17,601 nt of DNA. Source: Bacteroidota bacterium (lineage in GTDB: Bacteria > Bacteroidota > Bacteroidia > Flavobacteriales > Weeksellaceae). The translations under genes and the position numbers were made by a program. Positions 7,101-14,823 of this stretch are shown piece by piece. Every line of letters begins with the position of its first letter. Within the stretch, counting starts at the first letter, position 1. The DNA is taken from assembly GCA_023394415.1 (NCBI GenBank), contig JAEXAR010000011.1, positions 1-17,601 of the forward strand. The letters run 5' to 3'. The notes beneath the pieces were generated by a model. That model had not been told where the DNA came from. It searched no databases and saw nothing but the letters and a program-made list of their open reading frames with translations.

Positions 7101-7195
7101 CGGCAAGCGATCTACATCACACCGCTACAACCGATTACCTTTGCTGCGTTCCCACCCTGGAGGATTTTCAGGAGCTGGTTGTGTAGGACTTGCCG
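7101..7195 (-). ncRNA. ffs: Signal recognition particle RNA, bacterial small type
   Basis: RNA core of the SRP, which binds Ffh and targets membrane proteins. On the minus strand the ends CTTGCCG (7195-7189) and CGGCAAG (7107-7101) are complementary. The apex reads CAGG (7159-7156), a 3-bp stem GUG/CGC, the GGAA tetraloop (7152-7149), then AGCA (7145-7142). This is the Ffh-binding signature also seen in E. coli 4.5S RNA (CAGG...GGAA...AGCA). Downstream on the RNA, a segment ending GATGTAG-ATCGCTTGCCG resembles the 4.5S 3' half. The promoter upstream and the U-tract downstream frame it as its own unit of about 95 nt. The exact ends are inferred. Confidence 0.9.
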
Positions 7196-7199
7196 GGTG

Positions 7200-7229
7200 C
7201 AAAGATACAGCAAAAATTTAAAATTCAAA
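7200..7229 (-). promoter_or_regulatory. Promoter of the SRP RNA
   Basis: On the minus strand TTTG (7229-7226) is separated by 18 nt from TATCTTTG (7207-7200). This fits both elements of the Bacteroidota consensus (TTTG, then TAnnTTTG). The predicted start about 5 nt downstream coincides with the 5' end of the RNA hairpin at 7195. It is the best promoter match in the window. Confidence 0.75.
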
Positions 7230-7269
7230 ATTCAGATTATAATTTTATAAAAAATAAAGAAAAAAAAGG

Positions 7270-7851
7270 ATGTTCAGAAATGTTTATGCAGTTGGTTTAA
7301 TGATATTTGTCGCGATTATGGCCGCATTTTTTATTACCAATATTTTTTTCAGAGATGTCAATTATTACCGCACATCAATGACATTGAATGCGTTTTTATT
7401 GCCGTTTATTTTTGCAGTAGGCGCATTCCTTTCCGTTACGGCTTACAGCAGATGGAAGAAAACATTGAGTTTTAAGGAAGCTTATGGACGTGCGTTTATC
7501 CCAATGTTTATCGGCGGATTACTTTCCATAGGTTCTATTTTTATTTATATCACCTATGTGGATAAGGATAGCAAAGACCTCTTGAATCACCAATATATCG
7601 AAAGTTTCAGAACCTCTCTTGAGGATGAATACCAGAAATCTACCAAAGTTTTCAAGCCCGGAAGTGAAGAAATGTTGGATATTGAAAAGAAATATGCTGA
7701 AGGAAAAGTGCGTTTGGCAGAAAAAGAAAAAAAGAAAGAAGATATGTTTTCTGCAACGTATTTCCTATATGTGTTTGCAGGTTATTGTGCATATTTTCTC
7801 ATTCTTTCATTGTTTTTTGGAAGTTTTTTCAGGACGAGAAGTTATCAGTAA
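7270..7851 (+). CDS. DUF4199 membrane protein
   Basis: A 193-residue inner-membrane protein of the DUF4199 type, whose function is unknown. Hydrophobic helices lie at about 6-27, 39-60, 76-97 and 161-187. Between the third and fourth is a charged, probably helical soluble segment (about 100-158) rich in Lys and Glu. LSFKEAYGRAF (66-76) is a conserved-looking loop. It is the first gene of a plus-strand run, with an AAGGA-like ribosome site right before the ATG, which is unusual in this window. The glycosyltransferase follows 24 bp later. A DUF4199 gene next to such a glycosyltransferase is, from memory, frequent in Bacteroidota and suggests a joint role in envelope sugar transfer; this is an inference. 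It is transcribed divergently from the SRP RNA. Confidence 0.8.
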   Translation: MFRNVYAVGLMIFVAIMAAFFITNIFFRDVNYYRTSMTLNAFLLPFIFAVGAFLSVTAYSRWKKTLSFKEAYGRAFIPMFIGGLLSIGSIFIYITYVDKDSKDLLNHQYIESFRTSLEDEYQKSTKVFKPGSEEMLDIEKKYAEGKVRLAEKEKKKEDMFSATYFLYVFAGYCAYFLILSLFFGSFFRTRSYQ

Positions 7852-7875
7852 ATTTGCAATTATAAATATTAAAAA

Positions 7876-8835
7876 TTGAATTTATTAAATCTATCAATAG
7901 TTATCCCGCTTCTTAACGAGGAAGAGAGTTTAGAAGAGCTTTTTTCACGTATCGACAGTGTTTGTAAAACCAATAACCTTAGCTACGAAATTTGGTTTGT
8001 AGATGATGGGAGTACCGATTTGTCTTGGACGATTATTGAAAACCTCAAGATAAGTCATCCCCAAGTTCACGGAATTAAATTTTCTCGAAATTATGGTAAA
8101 TCGCAGGCTTTGCACGCCGCTTTCGAGAGAGCAAAAGGAGATGTAATAATCACTATGGATGCTGATTTACAAGATTTTCCGGAAGAGATTCCTGAGTTGT
8201 ATGCCATGGTGAAAAATGAAAATTACGACATTGTTTCCGGTTGGAAGAAAAAGCGTTTTGATAATGTGATGACTAAAAATCTTCCTTCAAAACTCTTTAA
8301 TGCAGCTGCAAGAAAAGTTTCAGGGGTTTCACTTCACGATTTTAACTGTGGTTTGAAGGCATACAAACATCAAGTAGTGAAATCGATTGATGTTTATGGT
8401 GATATGCACCGCTATATTCCGGTTTTGGCTGCTAATGCTGGCTTTAGAAATATTACTGAAAAACCGGTGCAACATCAGGCAAGACCATATGGAACGTCAA
8501 AATTTGGTACCGAAAGATTTGTACGGGGCTTTCTCGATTTGGTAACGCTATGGTTTGTGAGTAGATTTGGTGGTAGACCTATGCATTTTTTTGGTGCTGT
8601 AGGAACACTGATGTTTATTTTCGGCTTTTTATCAGCACTTTGGTTAGGCGTCTCCAAATTAATTGATGTTTCACGAGGAATTTATGGAAACTTAATCGCT
8701 GAAAATCCTTGGTTTTTTATTGCATTAACGATGATGATCTTGGGAACGCTTTTATTTATAGGTGGTTTTCTTGGTGAATTGATTATCAGAACCAATCGTG
8801 AGCATAAGAATTATCATATTGAAGAAGTGATTTAA
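7876..8835 (+). CDS. Family 2 glycosyltransferase, polyprenyl-phosphate type (DPM1/GtrB-like)
   Basis: The 319-residue enzyme has an N-terminal GT-A domain and two C-terminal membrane helices, the layout of GtrB/ArnC-like enzymes that load a sugar from a nucleotide donor onto undecaprenyl phosphate at the inner membrane. Visible motifs are VIPLLNEEESL (9-19), FVDDGSTD (41-48), the metal-binding TMDADLQDFP (93-102), and HDFNCGLKAYK (154-164). Helices lie at about 236-262 and 277-303. The start is TTG at 7876: an in-frame stop lies just upstream (7870-7872), and the family-typical N-terminus begins here. The sugar cannot be read from the sequence. The stop codon overlaps the next gene's ATG by one base. 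Confidence 0.88.
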   Translation: MNLLNLSIVIPLLNEEESLEELFSRIDSVCKTNNLSYEIWFVDDGSTDLSWTIIENLKISHPQVHGIKFSRNYGKSQALHAAFERAKGDVIITMDADLQDFPEEIPELYAMVKNENYDIVSGWKKKRFDNVMTKNLPSKLFNAAARKVSGVSLHDFNCGLKAYKHQVVKSIDVYGDMHRYIPVLAANAGFRNITEKPVQHQARPYGTSKFGTERFVRGFLDLVTLWFVSRFGGRPMHFFGAVGTLMFIFGFLSALWLGVSKLIDVSRGIYGNLIAENPWFFIALTMMILGTLLFIGGFLGELIIRTNREHKNYHIEEVI

Positions 8836-9446
8836 TGGAATTGCTTTTTATTGAAAAAGAGCTAAAAAAAAGACTGCAATTTCCATACAGATGGGGAAGG
8901 AAGCAACAGGATTCTTGGGATATGCAGACCGGTTTTATTTACAAAACTCCAACTTTTGAAGAACTTCTTTCCAAAACATCCCATTTTTCGCAAGATTTGA
9001 AGGATTATGCTTTCAACAGATGGTATAACTTCTGGTCGGCTGTTGCAGTAGAATGGATGTTTTGTAATCATGAAATGGTACACCCGAACCCACATAAAAC
9101 AGATAAATTATTTGATTTTAAAATTGGAGAACTGCCTTTCGATCATAAAACTTCAGTTTTTCCAAAAGGTTTTGGTAAATCTTTAGAATTTGCTAAAGAA
9201 AATAAAGCTGAACTCATTCAATGGTTATATAATAATCAAAGCCAAGAAGGCAGGAAACATCATAAGAATAGGCTTTTTGTTGTGCTTTTCTCCAATGATG
9301 GGTTGCATTGGAAACTTAAATCTGAATTATCCTTAATCAATGAAAAGGTAACAGAATATCTTAAGGGTTTTAATTCTGATAACCTTATACAGCTTGATTT
9401 TCCTGAAGGTAAAGTGCTTTCAGATATTATTTTTATCGAAAAGTAA
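8835..9446 (+). CDS. Putative type II restriction endonuclease (PD-(D/E)XK fold)
   Basis: A 203-residue protein that I do not recognise by name. The best reading is a restriction enzyme. Residues 60-77 (FNRWYNFWSAVAVEWMF) give an amphipathic helix with Glu73. Then DKLFDFKIGELPFDHKTSVF (90-109) supplies acidic residues Asp90 and Asp94 followed by Asp103-His-Lys105 (DxK), the pattern of the PD-(D/E)XK nuclease core. Size and the adenine methyltransferase gene only 11 bp downstream fit a type II system with restriction gene first. There is no frameshift or internal stop, so it is probably functional. Its ATG shares a base with the stop of the glycosyltransferase gene, suggesting translational coupling. 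The recognition sequence is unknown. Without the neighbour I would have called it hypothetical. Confidence 0.65.
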   Translation: MELLFIEKELKKRLQFPYRWGRKQQDSWDMQTGFIYKTPTFEELLSKTSHFSQDLKDYAFNRWYNFWSAVAVEWMFCNHEMVHPNPHKTDKLFDFKIGELPFDHKTSVFPKGFGKSLEFAKENKAELIQWLYNNQSQEGRKHHKNRLFVVLFSNDGLHWKLKSELSLINEKVTEYLKGFNSDNLIQLDFPEGKVLSDIIFIEK

Positions 9447-9457
9447 AATTATATTTC

Positions 9458-10456
9458 TTGAATTATATAGGTTCCAAATACAAGCTTTCGGATTTTATAA
9501 AATCTTCTGTTTATGCGGTGGTAGGAAATGACCTTCGAGAGAAGGTTTTTTGTGATTTATTTGCAGGAACCGGAATTGTGGGGCGAACTTTTAAACCTGA
9601 AGTTAAAAAAATCATTAGCAATGATTTAGAATACTACAGTTATGTTCTCAACAAAAATTATATAGGCAATTCACAGCTTTTTGAATATGATAATTTAATC
9701 CGACAACTTAATGGTTTGCAAGGTATTGATGGGTTTATTTTTCAGGAATATTCTCAAAACGGAAGTGCAGAAAGATTGTATTTCAAGCAAGAAAATGGTC
9801 AAAAAATAGATGCAGTAAGGCTAAAAATTGAGGAATGGAGATTGCAAAACGACATCACAGAAAATCAGTACTACTTTCTACTGTGTTCTCTTTTAGAAAG
9901 CGCTGACAAAGTTGCCAATACCGCTTCAGTTTATGGTGCATTTCTTAAACAGCTTAAAAAATCAGCTCAAAAAGATTTGATGATAGAACCAGCATATTTT
10001 GTAGAATCTATGCAACAAAATGAAGTGTACAACACCGATGGTAATGAGTTGATTAATAAAATTGAAGGAGATATTTTATACCTTGATCCTCCATATAATT
10101 CTCGTGAGTATGGTGCAAACTATCATCTCTTGAATACCATTGCAAAATATGATAACTTTGTACCTAAAGGAAAAACTGGACTGCGAAATTATGGTAAGTC
10201 ATCTTATTGTAAAAAAAATGAAGTAGCTGCAAAGTTTGAAGAACTCATTAAAAATGCTGATTTTAAATATGTATTTTTAAGTTATAATAATGAAGGATTA
10301 ATGTCATCAGAAGTCATTAAACAGATACTTTCAAAATATGGAAAATATGATTTGTTTCAAACTTCCTACCAAAGGTTTAGAGCCGATAAAGAAGAAAATC
10401 GAAATCATAAATCCAATTCCACAGTTGAGTTTTTACACATTTTAGAAAAAAATTGA
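9458..10456 (+). CDS. D12-class N6-adenine DNA methyltransferase (type II modification enzyme)
   Basis: A 332-residue DNA methyltransferase that would transfer a methyl group from S-adenosylmethionine to adenine N6 in a specific DNA site. The opening MNYIGSKYKLSDFI is typical of the Dam/D12 class. The SAM-binding motif is FCDLFAGTGIVG (31-42), and the catalytic motif DPPYNSREYG is at 210-219. ESADKVANTASVYGAFLK (147-164) is a conserved segment of this branch. It is too long and too different from Dam proper to assume GATC specificity. The start is TTG at 9458, chosen because the family N-terminus begins exactly there. It follows the putative nuclease gene by 11 bp, and its stop is directly followed by the next gene's ATG. 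It probably protects host DNA from the preceding enzyme. Confidence 0.9.
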   Translation: MNYIGSKYKLSDFIKSSVYAVVGNDLREKVFCDLFAGTGIVGRTFKPEVKKIISNDLEYYSYVLNKNYIGNSQLFEYDNLIRQLNGLQGIDGFIFQEYSQNGSAERLYFKQENGQKIDAVRLKIEEWRLQNDITENQYYFLLCSLLESADKVANTASVYGAFLKQLKKSAQKDLMIEPAYFVESMQQNEVYNTDGNELINKIEGDILYLDPPYNSREYGANYHLLNTIAKYDNFVPKGKTGLRNYGKSSYCKKNEVAAKFEELIKNADFKYVFLSYNNEGLMSSEVIKQILSKYGKYDLFQTSYQRFRADKEENRNHKSNSTVEFLHILEKN

Positions 10457-11158
10457 ATGAAGAATCTATTATACCTTTCTCTGTTGATTTTTGTTTTATC
10501 CTGCGGAAAAGTTGTTCCTAAAGGTAACATTGAAAACAAAGACATTCAGGTTGAAGATTTTAATAATCTTAATCTTCAAGGTAAATTCAAAGTGTTTTTG
10601 GTAAACAGTGCAAAAAGTTTTGTAAATGTTGAAACTTACGGAAATGTTGCGGATAATCTTAAAATTAATGTTTCCAATAAAACTTTAAGTATTACAGAAA
10701 AACGTGAAACTCAAGGTATTGATTTTTATAACATCACCATTTATTCAAAATATAATCCCGAGAAAATATGGGTTTCCGACAGTGTAGAACTTAATATTTC
10801 TGGTGAAATAAAGACGGATAATTTTCGCCTCAACTTAAAAAATAACGCTAAATTTATAGGGGCATTAAATTCAAGAAGGGCAGAAGTTGAAATGCTTAAT
10901 ACAAGTAGAGCCAATTTTACAGGGAACACAAACGATGTTTTAATAAAAATTGCCGATACTGCTCATATTATTGCACCTTATTGGATGATAACCAATTTGA
11001 ATTTAGATGCTAAAAACGGGAATTATACCGAAGTGAATGTGAAGGACACTTTGAAAGGAACCATACAGAACACTTCAAAACTTTTGTTTTATAACGATCC
11101 AATAAAGCGTTTTAAGGCTGATAAAACTGCAAAAATTGAAAACAAAACTTTAGAATAA
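10457..11158 (+). CDS. GIN-domain (DUF2807) lipoprotein
   Basis: A 233-residue secreted lipoprotein. The N-terminus MKNLLYLSLLIFVLSCG is a lipoprotein signal with the acceptor Cys16. The mature part (about 33-225) consists of repeated short beta strands with alternating hydrophobic residues (VEDFNNLNLQGKFKVFLV, then VNVET, LKINV, LSITE and similar). This pattern fits the DUF2807 'head GIN' beta-solenoid domain common in Bacteroidota. The function is unknown. The ATG follows the methyltransferase stop without any gap, and the phosphohexomutase gene starts 14 bp after its end, so it belongs to the same run. The link to the restriction-modification genes is probably positional only. Confidence 0.78.
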   Translation: MKNLLYLSLLIFVLSCGKVVPKGNIENKDIQVEDFNNLNLQGKFKVFLVNSAKSFVNVETYGNVADNLKINVSNKTLSITEKRETQGIDFYNITIYSKYNPEKIWVSDSVELNISGEIKTDNFRLNLKNNAKFIGALNSRRAEVEMLNTSRANFTGNTNDVLIKIADTAHIIAPYWMITNLNLDAKNGNYTEVNVKDTLKGTIQNTSKLLFYNDPIKRFKADKTAKIENKTLE

Positions 11159-11172
11159 AAAATAAACATATT

Positions 11173-12906
11173 ATGACAACAGAAAATTTAACGCCACTTG
11201 AAAAAGCCAATCTTTGGCTTGGTGAAGGATTTGATGAAGAAACGAGACAAGCTGTAGAAATGCTCATAAAATCAGGTTCTGCCGATCTTGATGATTCTTT
11301 TTACAGAGCTTTGGAATTCGGAACCGGAGGAATGCGAGGAATTATGGGGGTAGGAACAAATCGCCTCAATAAATACACTCTTGGTCAGGCAACACAAGGT
11401 TTGGCAAATTATTTATTGCAACAGTTTCCGAATGAAGAGGTAAAAGTGGCGATTGCATACGATGTACGCAACAACTCCAAAGAATTTGGAAAATTGGTAG
11501 CAGATGTACTTACAGCCAATGGTATCAAAGTTTTACTTTTTAAAAATCACAGGCCAACTCCGGAATTGTCATTCACCGTTCGTGATAAGAATTGTAATGC
11601 CGGAATCGTACTTACTGCTTCACATAATCCACCGGAATATAACGGTTATAAAGTATATTGGAACGACGGAGCACAAGTGGTTCCTCCTCACGACGAAAAT
11701 ATCATCAATGAGGTTTATTCAACTGAATTTGGTAAAATTAAATTCAACGGAAATGATGATTTAATTGAATGGATAGATGAAGCGCAGGATGATGTTTATA
11801 TTGATGCGTGCATCGAAAATTCCCTTTATCAAAAAGATAAAATTGGTTATGATAACCTGAATATCGTGTTCACTTCTATCCACGGTACAACCTATACGAC
11901 TGTTCCGAAAGCTTTGGAGAAAGCCGGTTTCAAAAAAATTGATTTGGTTAAAGAACAGATGATTCCTAGTGGAAATTTCCCTACAGTAGAATCTCCTAAT
12001 CCTGAAGAGCCTGCAGCTTTGGAAATGGCGATGAATTTAGCCAAAATTACCAATGCTGATATTGTAATCGGTACCGATCCTGATGGTGACAGATTAGGTA
12101 TAGCTGTAAGAAATCTTGATGGTGACATACAGCTCCTAAACGGAAACCAAACCAATACAATTTTAACTTATTACATTTTGGATCAATGGAAAAAAGCCGG
12201 AAAAATCACCGGAAAAGAATTCATTGGTTCTACCATTGTAACTTCTGATATTTTCTATGATATTGCTGAAAAGTTCGGTGTGGAATGTAAAGTTGGTTTA
12301 ACGGGTTTCAAATGGATTGGCAAAATGATCCGTGATGTAGAAGGTGAGGAAAAATTTATTTGTGGCGGTGAAGAATCTTTTGGGTTTATGACGGGTGATT
12401 TTGTACGTGATAAAGATTCTTGTGGTTCTATCTTATTAGCTTGCGAAATTGCAGCTTGGTGCAAGTCCCAAGGCAGCTCAATGTTCCAATACATGATAGA
12501 TATTTACAAAGATTTGGGAATGTATTATGAAGGTTTGATTAATGTGGTAAGAAAGGGTAGAGAAGGCGCAGAACAAATACAGCAGATGATGGTGAACTTC
12601 CGTGAGAACCCACCTAAAGAAATTGCAGGTTCACCAGTAGAAATTGTGAAAGATTTCAAAGAGCAAACCCAATTCTCGGTTTCAAAAAATGAAAAAACGG
12701 TTATGGATGATATTCCTAAATCCAATGTTCTTATCTATTATACACAAGATGGAACAAAGGTTTGTGTGCGTCCTTCAGGTACAGAACCAAAGATCAAATT
12801 CTATGTTTCTGTGAAAGATCAAATAGCATCCGAGCAGGATTTTAAAGACAAACTGGTAACACTTTCGGAGAAAATAGACAGAGTAAAATCAGATTTAAAT
12901 CTATAA
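11173..12906 (+). CDS. Phosphohexomutase (phosphoglucomutase/phosphomannomutase, PgcA-like)
   Basis: Cytoplasmic alpha-D-phosphohexomutase that interconverts hexose 6-phosphate and hexose 1-phosphate, feeding nucleotide-sugar synthesis. The 577 residues match the long PgcA-like branch, and all four domain signatures are intact. These are GTGGMRG (50-56) near the active site; TASHNP (148-153) with the phosphorylated Ser150; the Mg-binding DPDGDR (302-307); the sugar-binding GGEESFG (398-404); and the phosphate-binding RPSGTEPK (533-540). Preference for glucose or mannose cannot be decided from these motifs. It is the last gene of the 7270-12906 run and ends at a strong terminator. Its position after a glycosyltransferase fits a role in envelope sugar supply. 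Confidence 0.93.
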   Translation: MTTENLTPLEKANLWLGEGFDEETRQAVEMLIKSGSADLDDSFYRALEFGTGGMRGIMGVGTNRLNKYTLGQATQGLANYLLQQFPNEEVKVAIAYDVRNNSKEFGKLVADVLTANGIKVLLFKNHRPTPELSFTVRDKNCNAGIVLTASHNPPEYNGYKVYWNDGAQVVPPHDENIINEVYSTEFGKIKFNGNDDLIEWIDEAQDDVYIDACIENSLYQKDKIGYDNLNIVFTSIHGTTYTTVPKALEKAGFKKIDLVKEQMIPSGNFPTVESPNPEEPAALEMAMNLAKITNADIVIGTDPDGDRLGIAVRNLDGDIQLLNGNQTNTILTYYILDQWKKAGKITGKEFIGSTIVTSDIFYDIAEKFGVECKVGLTGFKWIGKMIRDVEGEEKFICGGEESFGFMTGDFVRDKDSCGSILLACEIAAWCKSQGSSMFQYMIDIYKDLGMYYEGLINVVRKGREGAEQIQQMMVNFRENPPKEIAGSPVEIVKDFKEQTQFSVSKNEKTVMDDIPKSNVLIYYTQDGTKVCVRPSGTEPKIKFYVSVKDQIASEQDFKDKLVTLSEKIDRVKSDLNL

Positions 12907-12910
12907 AATA

Positions 12911-12937
12911 AAAACCGGAAAACTATTCCGGTTTTTT
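12911..12937 (+). terminator. Intrinsic terminator after the phosphohexomutase gene
   Basis: AAAACCGGAA (12911-12920) and TTCCGGTTTT (12926-12935) form a perfect 10-bp stem with a 5-nt loop, continuing into a T-run to 12937. It starts 5 nt after the stop codon and closes the six-gene run. Confidence 0.88.
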
Positions 12938-12985
12938 ACTAACAATATTTGTGTGATATTAAGCGTGATTCACAACTAGAAAAAC

Positions 12986-12993
12986 TAAATTTG
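12986..12993 (+). promoter_or_regulatory. Probable -7 box of the aminotransferase promoter
   Basis: TAAATTTG followed by C fits the TAnnTTTG box and lies 32 nt before the GTG start, just after a terminator, where a new promoter is expected. No clear -33 element is visible. Confidence 0.48.
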
Positions 12994-13024
12994 CAATCGG
13001 AAAATAATAAAAACCATTATTAAA

Positions 13025-14278
13025 GTGAATGTATCTAAATTAGCAGCCAATCTTATTGGTTCAGAAATCATAAAAATCGGCAACGAAGTAAATGATCTAA
13101 AAGCAAAAGGTGCTGAAATTGCCAATCTTACCATTGGAGACTTGAACTCAAATCTTTATCCAATTCCTTCTAAAATGAAGGAAGGAATTCAAAAAGCCTA
13201 TCAAGATAATCTTACCAATTATCCTCCTGCAAACGGTCTTTTAAGTTTAAGAGAATCCGTTTCTAAAGATTTAAAAAATCGATGGAATCTCGATTACTCG
13301 CCAAATGATATTTTGGTTGCAGGTGGTTCCAGACCTTTGATTTATGCTACGTTCAAAACTATTATTGATGAAGGTGATAAAGTGGTGTATCCTATTCCTT
13401 CTTGGAATAATAATCACTATGCCTATCTAAGTTCTGCCAACAAAATTGAAGTTGAAACCGCTCAAAGCAATAATTTCCTTCCAACAGCAGAAGATTTAAA
13501 ACCTCATTTGGATGGTGCAGTACTTTTGGCTTTATGTTCACCGCTAAATCCTACGGGAACAATGTTTAGTAAGGAGCAACTTTCAGAAATTTGTCAACTG
13601 ATACTTGAAGAAAATGCTAAGAGAGGTGAAGATGAGAAACCACTTTATTTGATGTACGACCAAATATATGCCATGCTAACGTTTGATGAAGAGCATTACA
13701 ATCCTGTTTCCTTATTTCCAGAGATGAAAAAATATACCATTTTTATCGACGGAACCTCCAAGTGTTTTGCAGCAACAGGAGTTCGTGTTGGTTGGGGATT
13801 TGGACCTGCTGAAATTATTGATAAAATGAAGGCCTTACTTACTCACGTTGGAGCTTGGGCACCAAAACCTGAACAGGAAGCCGTTGGCGTATTTATGCAG
13901 AACACTGATGGGGTTAATGAATTTGTAGATGATTTCAAAGGTAAGATCGCAGACAGTTTAAATGTGCTTCACGAAGGAATTCAGGATATGAAATCAAGAG
14001 GTTATACTGTAGAAAGTATTAAACCTATGGGAGCTCTTTATCTTACAATTGAGTTAGACTATATTGGTAAATCAAAACCCGATGGTTCAAAGATTGTAGA
14101 TTCTACCGATTTGGTTTTTTATTTAATTAATGAGGCAGGCGTTGCCTTAGTGCCGTTTTCAGCATTCGGAAATTCTAGAAATATGGCTTGGTTCCGTGCT
14201 TCTGTTGGAGGTTTAAGCATTGATGAAGTAAGAGAGCTGTTTCCAAGATTAGAAGCAGCTTTAAATAAGCTATCATAA
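13025..14278 (+). CDS. Class I/II pyridoxal-phosphate aminotransferase
   Basis: Cytoplasmic fold-type I aminotransferase of 417 residues, in the AspC-like group. Visible features are the TIGDLNSNLYPIP segment (36-48), NYPPANGLLSLRESV (65-79), SPLNPTGT (172-179) with the PLP-contacting Asn175, YDQIY (211-215), the Schiff-base lysine Lys246 in DGTSKCFAATGVRVGWG (242-258), and the substrate-carboxylate Arg391 in WFRASVG (389-395). The amino acid substrate cannot be fixed from sequence alone. The start is GTG at 13025: the next in-frame Met is residue 51, and the N-terminus from GTG aligns with family expectation. It has its own likely promoter and appears to be a single-gene unit between a terminator and the toxin-antitoxin promoter. 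Confidence 0.9.
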   Translation: MNVSKLAANLIGSEIIKIGNEVNDLKAKGAEIANLTIGDLNSNLYPIPSKMKEGIQKAYQDNLTNYPPANGLLSLRESVSKDLKNRWNLDYSPNDILVAGGSRPLIYATFKTIIDEGDKVVYPIPSWNNNHYAYLSSANKIEVETAQSNNFLPTAEDLKPHLDGAVLLALCSPLNPTGTMFSKEQLSEICQLILEENAKRGEDEKPLYLMYDQIYAMLTFDEEHYNPVSLFPEMKKYTIFIDGTSKCFAATGVRVGWGFGPAEIIDKMKALLTHVGAWAPKPEQEAVGVFMQNTDGVNEFVDDFKGKIADSLNVLHEGIQDMKSRGYTVESIKPMGALYLTIELDYIGKSKPDGSKIVDSTDLVFYLINEAGVALVPFSAFGNSRNMAWFRASVGGLSIDEVRELFPRLEAALNKLS

Positions 14279-14296
14279 TGTTTTTTAAAAATTTTT

Positions 14297-14328
14297 GAAA
14301 AAATTCATTTTGTTAATGGAAAATTTTC
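14297..14328. promoter_or_regulatory. Candidate paired operator for the Xre antitoxin
   Basis: Two related 10-mers, GAAAAAATTC (14297-14306) and the perfect palindrome GAAAATTTTC (14319-14328), share GAAAAnnTTC. Their starts are 22 bp apart, about two helical turns, so both face the same side of the DNA. The second directly abuts the -7 box. Xre-type antitoxins usually repress their own promoters; binding here is an inference. Confidence 0.4.
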
Positions 14329-14336
14329 TACATTTG
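14309..14336 (+). promoter_or_regulatory. Promoter of the Xre/RES module
   Basis: TTTG (14309-14312), a 16-nt spacer and TACATTTG (14329-14336) resemble the Bacteroidota promoter, with a slightly short spacer. Transcription would start near 14341, downstream of the GTG at 14336, which settles the antitoxin start at the ATG at 14354. Confidence 0.55.
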
Positions 14337-14353
14337 TGGTAGAAACTTTCATT

Positions 14354-14821
14354 ATGGCAAAATCTTATAAAAAAGTAAAGTCAGAAGAAATGCAGGTTTC
14401 CGAGCCTGCATTTGCTTATAATTCACCACAACTAGGAAGATTTGTCTTTTCAGATGATTATTCATTAGTCAAAAAATCCCGAGAAGGCATCAATACGAAT
14501 GTATTCTATCTTTTTGCAGATAAAGCAAAGATCCCAGAAAAAACTTTGGCATCCATTATTAATCTTTCACCAAGAACGATTAGTAATTACCGTGATCAAG
14601 ACAAAACTATGGAAGCCAATTACAGCGAGCACCTCCTAAAACTCATTGCTCTTTTCGAGAAAGGTAAAGAATATCTGGGTACTACAGATCAGTTTAAACA
14701 GTGGCTTGAAAAACCTTTCTGGGATTCTGATGAAAAACCCGCCGATTTTCTCAATACTTCTGGCGGTGTTGATTTATTAATGGATCGTCTTGAAAGATTG
14801 GCACAGGGTTATCCAATATAG
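14354..14821 (+). CDS. Xre-family antitoxin of a RES/Xre toxin-antitoxin system
   Basis: A 155-residue antitoxin that should bind and neutralise the RES toxin encoded next to it and repress their shared promoter. An N-terminal tail of about 45 residues leads to a helix-turn-helix-like region at about 57-84 (KIPEKTLASIINLSPRTISNYR). A C-terminal DUF2384 (MbcA/ParS/Xre) toxin-binding region follows at about 92-152, ending in LLMDRLERLAQGYPI, a typical finish for this family. I start it at the ATG at 14354, not the GTG at 14336, because that GTG lies within the -7 promoter box. The stop lies 2 nt before the toxin ATG, so the two are surely co-translated. Confidence 0.9.
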   Translation: MAKSYKKVKSEEMQVSEPAFAYNSPQLGRFVFSDDYSLVKKSREGINTNVFYLFADKAKIPEKTLASIINLSPRTISNYRDQDKTMEANYSEHLLKLIALFEKGKEYLGTTDQFKQWLEKPFWDSDEKPADFLNTSGGVDLLMDRLERLAQGYPI

Positions 14822-14823
14822 TG

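Noticed and set aside
10457..11158. GIN-domain lipoprotein as a third component of the restriction-modification system
   Set aside because: It has a lipoprotein signal and a surface-type beta domain, so it acts outside the cytoplasm. Tight spacing more likely reflects the host operon.
14336..14353. GTG at 14336 as the start of the Xre antitoxin
   Set aside because: It is the last base of the -7 box plus two, so it would lie upstream of the predicted transcript start. The ATG at 14354 gives the family-typical beginning.
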